A stretch of 10,287 bases of DNA, from positions 1 to 10,287 of the forward strand of contig JAUQXG010000083.1 in NCBI GenBank assembly GCA_030834765.1. Reading direction: 5' to 3'. The notes beneath the pieces are model-generated. The model worked only from the letters and a program-made list of their open reading frames with translations, was not told the origin of the DNA and made no database searches. How positions within the stretch are numbered: the stretch's first letter is position 1; each line of letters begins with the position of its first letter. Position numbers and translations under genes: made by a program. Positions 6,706 to 10,287 of the stretch are shown here, piece by piece. Source of the stretch: Lutispora sp. GTDB lineage: Bacteria; Bacillota; Clostridia; Lutisporales; Lutisporaceae.

Positions 6706-6714
6706 TGCTATAAT
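6706..6714 (+). promoter_or_regulatory. Extended -10 promoter of the endonuclease IV gene
   Basis: TGCTATAAT is a perfect extended -10, about 70 nt before the ATG. The -35 position is AT-rich without a good hexamer; TTTACA upstream is only 14 nt away. The predicted start is near 6721, inside the palindrome at 6716-6730. Confidence 0.6.
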
Positions 6715-6715
6715 A

Positions 6716-6730
6716 ATGATACTGTATCAT
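6716..6730. promoter_or_regulatory. Operator-like palindrome at the endonuclease IV start site
   Basis: ATGATAC-T-GTATCAT is a perfect 7-1-7 inverted repeat placed directly after the -10 and across the predicted transcription start. A bound repressor there would block transcription. It partly resembles metal-regulator (Fur/PerR-type) boxes in layout but does not match their consensus well, so the regulator is unknown. Confidence 0.4.
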
Positions 6731-6782
6731 GAAAGAAATTAAAAGTTAAAAAGAAAAAACCACACTATAGGAGGATACAACA

Positions 6783-7616
6783 ATGCTAAATATAGGCTGT
6801 CATTTATCAACATCAAAAGGCTTTGAGAATATGGGAAAGGAAGCTCTAAGTATAGGAGCAAATACTTTTCAATTTTTTACGCGCAATCCAAGAGGGGGCA
6901 TGGCTAAGAAGATTGATGAAAAAGATGTAGCTGCTTTGCTGGAGCTAACAAAAGCGAACAACTTTGCTACGCTATTAGCCCATGCATCCTATACCTTGAA
7001 TGGTTGCTCGGCAGATGACAGTACGAGGAAGTTTGCTATAGAAATGATGACAGATGATTTAGCCCGCATGGAATATCTGCCAAACAACTTTTATAATTTT
7101 CATCCTGGCAGCCATGTGAAACAAGGTGTAGATATAGGAATTGACTATATCGCAGAAATGCTCAATGGGATTCTGAAGCCAGAACAGACAACCATTGTGC
7201 TGCTTGAAACCATGTCTGGAAAAGGAAGCGAAGTAGGGCAAAATTTTGAAGAATTAAAAGCCATTTTGGATAGAATAATCCTTTCTGATAAAATGGGTGT
7301 ATGCCTTGATACTTGTCACGTTTATGATAGCGGTTATGATATTGTAAATGACTTAGATGGAGTTCTCGCAAAGTTTGATGACATAATAGGTTTGGATAAA
7401 CTTTATGCCATTCATTTAAATGACAGCAAATATCCCTTTAATAGCCATAAAGACCGCCATGAGACAATTGGTCAAGGGTTTATTGGGCTAAAAGCGATTG
7501 CAGACATCATTAGCCACCCAAAACTTAGCCATTTGCCATTTTTTCTTGAAACGCCAAACGAGTTGTCTGGGCATGCAGAAGAGATCAGATTGCTCAAAAG
7601 TGTTTATAGAGGGTAA
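6783..7616 (+). CDS. nfo: Endonuclease IV (AP endonuclease)
   Basis: A 277-residue zinc-dependent apurinic/apyrimidinic endonuclease of the Nfo/Apn1 family, full length. It cuts the backbone 5' of abasic sites and removes 3'-blocking groups in base-excision repair. All nine trinuclear-zinc ligands known from E. coli Nfo have clear counterparts: His67, His107 (NFHPGSH), Glu142 (LLETMSGKG), Asp176 and His179 ([13 protein letters not shown]), His211 (HLNDSK), Asp224 and His226 ([10 protein letters not shown]) and Glu256 (FFLETP). The ATG follows AGGAGG with 8-nt spacing. The gene has its own promoter and a possible operator, and converges with the downstream regulator gene with only 18 bp between stops and no clear hairpin. 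Confidence 0.97.
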   Translation: MLNIGCHLSTSKGFENMGKEALSIGANTFQFFTRNPRGGMAKKIDEKDVAALLELTKANNFATLLAHASYTLNGCSADDSTRKFAIEMMTDDLARMEYLPNNFYNFHPGSHVKQGVDIGIDYIAEMLNGILKPEQTTIVLLETMSGKGSEVGQNFEELKAILDRIILSDKMGVCLDTCHVYDSGYDIVNDLDGVLAKFDDIIGLDKLYAIHLNDSKYPFNSHKDRHETIGQGFIGLKAIADIISHPKLSHLPFFLETPNELSGHAEEIRLLKSVYRG

Positions 7617-7634
7617 TAATAATGCTGCTATAAT

Positions 7635-8948
7635 TTAATAATATAAATTCCTATCCATAGAAATTTTCTCAATTTCATTAGCCTTTTTCAAAGTTAAGAA
7701 AGCATTTTCAAAATCCTGTGATGTAGAATAAATATCACTTAGGCTTTTATATGCGAAAGCTAAAGTCTTTGACTCTCCAACGATCTCCAGTTTTTCTATA
7801 CCGAATTTAATCTCTTTGATTGCTTCTTCATATTTTTTCAGATTTTTTAAAATCAAACCCTTATATATTTGGGAGCTCCAAAGAAGCAGATAGTCAAATT
7901 TAAAAGAGGAATAGATAGGATATTTTATAAGCTCCAAGCTTTCTAATGCTTTCTGATACTCTCCTAGCATATAAAAGGCCTTCGCTTTTTCTGTATACCC
8001 AAATGGAGCAAATTCATTGGATGAAAGCTTCAGCGCAATATCCGCATATTTCAATGCAAGCTTCGGTTCCCCAATAAGGTTTTTGTAGTATGCACAAGTA
8101 CCTTCTATATTTGCTCTGACTTTATTGTTTTCTGTGAATATGGCAAATTGCCTTGCTTTTCTAATATACCTATCAAAATCTTCATAGTTGCCAAGAAATA
8201 CATTCATAATTGCTAGATTCTTGTATAATTCATCGGTTCTATAATATATATTGGTTTTTCCGGATATACGCAAAGCCTCACTTATGGAAGAAATACTATC
8301 ATTTAAATCATCTAAGCCTGCGCTGATGATAGAGCGCTGGTATAATGTTTCTATTTCGAAGGAGTAATCCTTGCTGATGGAATTGCAGTATAGCTCCACA
8401 GCTTCCTTCAATATATTTAAGCATGCTGCATAATCAAAATCGCTCCAAGGTATTCCTAGTAGAAGCATATAAGCTTTTGCAGCTTCTATGAATTGAGAGT
8501 TCTTTTTATATATTCCTACTGCTTCTAAAATCTTTTTTTTGCCAGCATTAAAATTATTAGAGTCTATGAAACACTCTCCTAATGCTGTAAGCAAATCTGC
8601 ATAAAGTTTGCTGTCATAATCAAAATTATATTTTGAAAGCATTCCTTCTAACTTTACAATAGCCTCTTGGTATAGCCTATCATCTTTAAATTCATCTATA
8701 GTTGATAGCTCTTCTCGGATTTCTTTCATTGGAAGTGAAATTTGATAAGTCTCATTTTCCAAAAAGTAAGCTACTGGTTTTCCTAACTTAGCTGCTAAGT
8801 ATTGTAGATTTTTCATGGAAGGTGTAGCTAGATCATTTTCAATCTGGCTTAACATACTTTTCGTCATTTCATTGCCGGATACATCACTTTGCGTTAATTT
8901 TAGAGCCTTTCTAAGCTGTTTGATTCTTTCTCCTAAGCTACGATCCAT
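7635..8948 (-). CDS. HTH-TPR transcriptional regulator (RRNPP-like)
   Basis: A 437-residue regulator. The N-terminal XRE/Cro-type helix-turn-helix spans about residues 5-60 (LGERIKQLRKALKLTQSDVS, then MLSQIENDLATPSMKNL). The remaining 370 residues are helical with repeated TPR-like units, for example near the C-terminus YKSLSDIYSTSQDFENAF. This layout is that of the RRNPP group (PlcR, Rgg and others), in which the TPR domain often binds a small signalling peptide, though it is longer than PlcR. I chose the ATG at 8948 because AGGAGG (8957-8962) lies 8 nt before it; a GTG at 8957 would overlap that site. The gene is divergent from an MFS exporter gene and has its own promoter crossed by an inverted repeat, so it probably controls itself and the exporter. 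I found no propeptide gene beside it. Confidence 0.88.
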   Translation of the reverse strand: MDRSLGERIKQLRKALKLTQSDVSGNEMTKSMLSQIENDLATPSMKNLQYLAAKLGKPVAYFLENETYQISLPMKEIREELSTIDEFKDDRLYQEAIVKLEGMLSKYNFDYDSKLYADLLTALGECFIDSNNFNAGKKKILEAVGIYKKNSQFIEAAKAYMLLLGIPWSDFDYAACLNILKEAVELYCNSISKDYSFEIETLYQRSIISAGLDDLNDSISSISEALRISGKTNIYYRTDELYKNLAIMNVFLGNYEDFDRYIRKARQFAIFTENNKVRANIEGTCAYYKNLIGEPKLALKYADIALKLSSNEFAPFGYTEKAKAFYMLGEYQKALESLELIKYPIYSSFKFDYLLLWSSQIYKGLILKNLKKYEEAIKEIKFGIEKLEIVGESKTLAFAYKSLSDIYSTSQDFENAFLTLKKANEIEKISMDRNLYY

Positions 8949-8978
8949 AATCGCCACCTCCTATGCCTTGTAATATTC

Positions 8979-9007
8979 ATTATAGTAAAGAATAATTAAA
9001 CATGCAA
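8979..9007 (-). promoter_or_regulatory. Promoter of the HTH-TPR regulator gene
   Basis: On the minus strand, TTGCAT (9002-9007) and TATAAT (8979-8984) are 17 nt apart, ending about 30 nt before the ATG at 8948. One arm of the 12-bp inverted repeat (8992-9003) lies between the two hexamers, so binding there would control this promoter. Confidence 0.6.
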
Positions 9008-9043
9008 TATGTCTTGACAATAGGCATTATTATGTTTAATTAT
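8992..9043. promoter_or_regulatory. 12-bp inverted repeat spanning the divergent promoters
   Basis: ATAATTAAACAT (8992-9003) and ATGTTTAATTAT (9032-9043) are exact reverse complements with 28 bp between. The left arm lies inside the regulator promoter, and the right arm covers the -10 of the first candidate exporter promoter. The geometry suits one dimeric regulator acting on both directions, most simply the adjacent HTH-TPR protein. Confidence 0.45.
9014..9042 (+). promoter_or_regulatory. First candidate promoter of the MFS exporter gene
   Basis: TTGACA (9014-9019) and TAATTA (9037-9042) are separated by 17 bp. The -35 is perfect and the -10 is fair. A transcript from here would include the whole 45-nt palindrome as a hairpin just before the ribosome site. 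Confidence 0.35.
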
Positions 9044-9057
9044 ATTTAATTTATAAA

Positions 9058-9086
9058 TTGACAATATGAAGACGTGGTATTAAAAT
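9058..9086 (+). promoter_or_regulatory. Second, better promoter of the MFS exporter gene
   Basis: TTGACA (9058-9063) and TAAAAT (9081-9086) are separated by exactly 17 bp. The predicted start is near 9093, inside the left arm of the large palindrome, so a protein bound to that palindrome would cover the -10 and start site. Confidence 0.6.
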
Positions 9087-9128
9087 AGAATCATAAAGTT
9101 TAATTTTATTAAACTTTATGATTCTATT
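9084..9128. promoter_or_regulatory. 45-bp palindrome with 21-bp arms before the exporter gene
   Basis: Positions 9084-9104 and 9108-9128 are exact reverse complements around a TTT centre. It overlaps the -10 and start of the second promoter and ends directly before the AAAGGAG ribosome site (9129-9135). Both inner arm ends carry GTTTAAT, the heptamer also found in the inverted repeat at 8992-9043. A repressor operator is the likeliest role. It lacks a following T-tract, so it is not a standard terminator. Confidence 0.6.
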
Positions 9129-9144
9129 AAAGGAGTAATTATTT

Positions 9145-10287
9145 ATGAGCATCGCTGAAAGTACATTGGTAAAACCAGAAAATATCCATAATACAAAAGA
9201 AAAGTTAAATATAAATTTATTTTGTGCGGGGAAACTAGTTTCTTTATTAGGGACATATATTTATTCTTTTGCAATTTCTTTATATATTCTAAAAGTAACA
9301 GGTTCAGGCACTTCTTTTGCATTGAATATATTGATTGGAACTTTACCTCGCATACTTTTTAATCCCATTGCTGGATCTTTAGCTGATAGGGTAGATAGAA
9401 AGAGAATGATTGTAGGTTTAGATTTTTTAAGCGGAATAGTGATTTTAGTTTTATGGGTGCTATCCGTGTTATTTGGTTTGAAGCTTATATTTATCTATAC
9501 AACAACAGCAATACTTTCTATAATAAGCTGTTTCTTTAATATCTGCTTTCAAGCAGCAATACCAACCCTGGTAACCCAAAAGAATCTTATTAAAATAAAC
9601 TCATATAACAGGGCGATTGATTCTGGAAGCTCAATAATTGCCCCTGCATTAGGCGGATTAGTTTTTGGTATTATTTCAATGAAGCTTTTCTTTTTGTTCA
9701 ATGGAATTTGTTTTATATTATCGGCAGTTTCTGAGATGTTTATTGATTTTGAGTTGAATAAATCTGAAAATGAGCAAAAAGTAAATAGCAGAATGAGTGT
9801 GACTGCTGTATGGAAGGATATAAAAGATGTATTTCATTTTATAAGAGAAAATAAGATATTGCGTGTGATCGCTCCTTTTTCTATGAGTTTTAATTTTCTG
9901 ATAGCAGCAAGTTTATCTATCGTGCTCCCCTATATGATAAATAATGTTTTTAAAATGTCATCTTCTCAGTATGGATTTATAGAAGCTGCTTTTTCAATAG
10001 GAATGCTTTTAGCGGCAATAATGATAGGAAGATTGCCTGAAAAGGAAAAGAAGCTAAAAAGCTTGACTCTTGGAATAGCCGGAATGGGAATAACAATTCT
10101 TTGCATGGCAATACCGGGACTTTCCTTGGCAAAGAGATTAAGCAATGGATATATATTTACCCTGTACTTCGTATTAGCTATTTTATTTGCTTTTTTCTTG
10201 ATGAAAATTGATATACCTTTAGGAGTTTTGATACAAAGAAGTACACCAAATGAGATGTTGGGAAGGACCATGGGGGTATTAAGCACA
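9145..10287 (+). CDS. MFS exporter, 3' end beyond the window
   Basis: The first 381 codons of an open frame that is still open at the window edge; family members have about 400-430 residues, so little is missing. It is a multi-span major facilitator superfamily transporter, nearest in style to the MFS_3/MefA-EntS exporters. The conserved motif A between helices 2 and 3 is GSLADRVDRKRMIV (77-90), and a hydrophilic central loop lies at about 205-230. A late motif RSTPNEMLGRTMGV also fits this group. The ATG at 9145 follows AAAGGAG at 9-nt spacing. A proton-driven drug or metabolite exporter is the family expectation; the substrate is unknown. It is divergent from the HTH-TPR regulator gene and sits behind two candidate promoters and a large palindrome, which points to tight induction. 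Confidence 0.9.
   Translation, partial: MSIAESTLVKPENIHNTKEKLNINLFCAGKLVSLLGTYIYSFAISLYILKVTGSGTSFALNILIGTLPRILFNPIAGSLADRVDRKRMIVGLDFLSGIVILVLWVLSVLFGLKLIFIYTTTAILSIISCFFNICFQAAIPTLVTQKNLIKINSYNRAIDSGSSIIAPALGGLVFGIISMKLFFLFNGICFILSAVSEMFIDFELNKSENEQKVNSRMSVTAVWKDIKDVFHFIRENKILRVIAPFSMSFNFLIAASLSIVLPYMINNVFKMSSSQYGFIEAAFSIGMLLAAIMIGRLPEKEKKLKSLTLGIAGMGITILCMAIPGLSLAKRLSNGYIFTLYFVLAILFAFFLMKIDIPLGVLIQRSTPNEMLGRTMGVLST

Noticed and set aside
7059..7371. Two minus-strand open frames of 60 and 69 codons
   Set aside because: Both are antisense to nfo, whose nine zinc ligands fix the true frame.
9966..10286. Minus-strand 106-codon open frame at the right end
   Set aside because: It lies wholly inside the MFS transporter gene on the other strand, whose frame has clear family motifs and a good ribosome site.

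Overview
The window looks like chromosomal DNA from a low-GC, AT-rich Gram-positive anaerobe (Bacillota, probably Clostridia). The reasons are heavy A/T codon use, strong AGGAGG-type ribosome sites, sigma-A-like promoters (several with an extended TGnTATAAT -10), and the gene families present. I recognise no rRNA, tRNA, CRISPR array, insertion sequence or phage gene. The species cannot be told from the sequence alone.

Left block (1-3962, minus strand): an apparent operon reads, from high to low coordinates, OmpR/PhoB-type response regulator (GTG start), HAMP-containing sensor kinase, a 22-codon basic leader ORF, and a membrane-anchored TolB/WD40-like propeller protein. The small ORF has the best ribosome site of the junction and overlaps the propeller start as ATGA. 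The coding strand there carries four G-runs that fit a G-quadruplex motif and include the propeller gene's own ribosome site. A perfect 32-nt palindrome at the window edge may end the operon. A hairpin terminator (3936-3962) separates this block from the next gene.

Middle block (4000-6614, minus strand): a tandem-GNAT acetyltransferase, an S51-family (peptidase E-like) serine peptidase and a small flavodoxin-like protein. Between the acetyltransferase and the peptidase lies an unusually GC-rich stretch (about 50% over 5041-5140 by hand count). Its three complementary segments can form two mutually exclusive hairpins, and the base-pairing pattern favours an RNA made from the minus strand. I see no real gene there.

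Right block (6615-10287): endonuclease IV (plus strand), with a very good extended -10 promoter and a palindrome at its expected transcription start. It converges with a gene for an HTH-TPR (RRNPP-like) regulator (minus strand). That regulator is divergent from an MFS exporter gene (plus strand) which runs off the window end. The 196-bp divergent region is dense with symmetry: a 12-bp inverted repeat spanning both promoters and a 45-bp palindrome with 21-bp arms over the exporter's -10 and start site. All four arms share the heptamer GTTTAAT. This suggests a regulator/exporter pair with autoregulation, but that is inference.

No wholly new multi-gene system is evident. The strongest unexplained signals are the leader ORF with the G-quadruplex motif, the GC-rich structured element, and the palindrome set in the regulator/exporter region.
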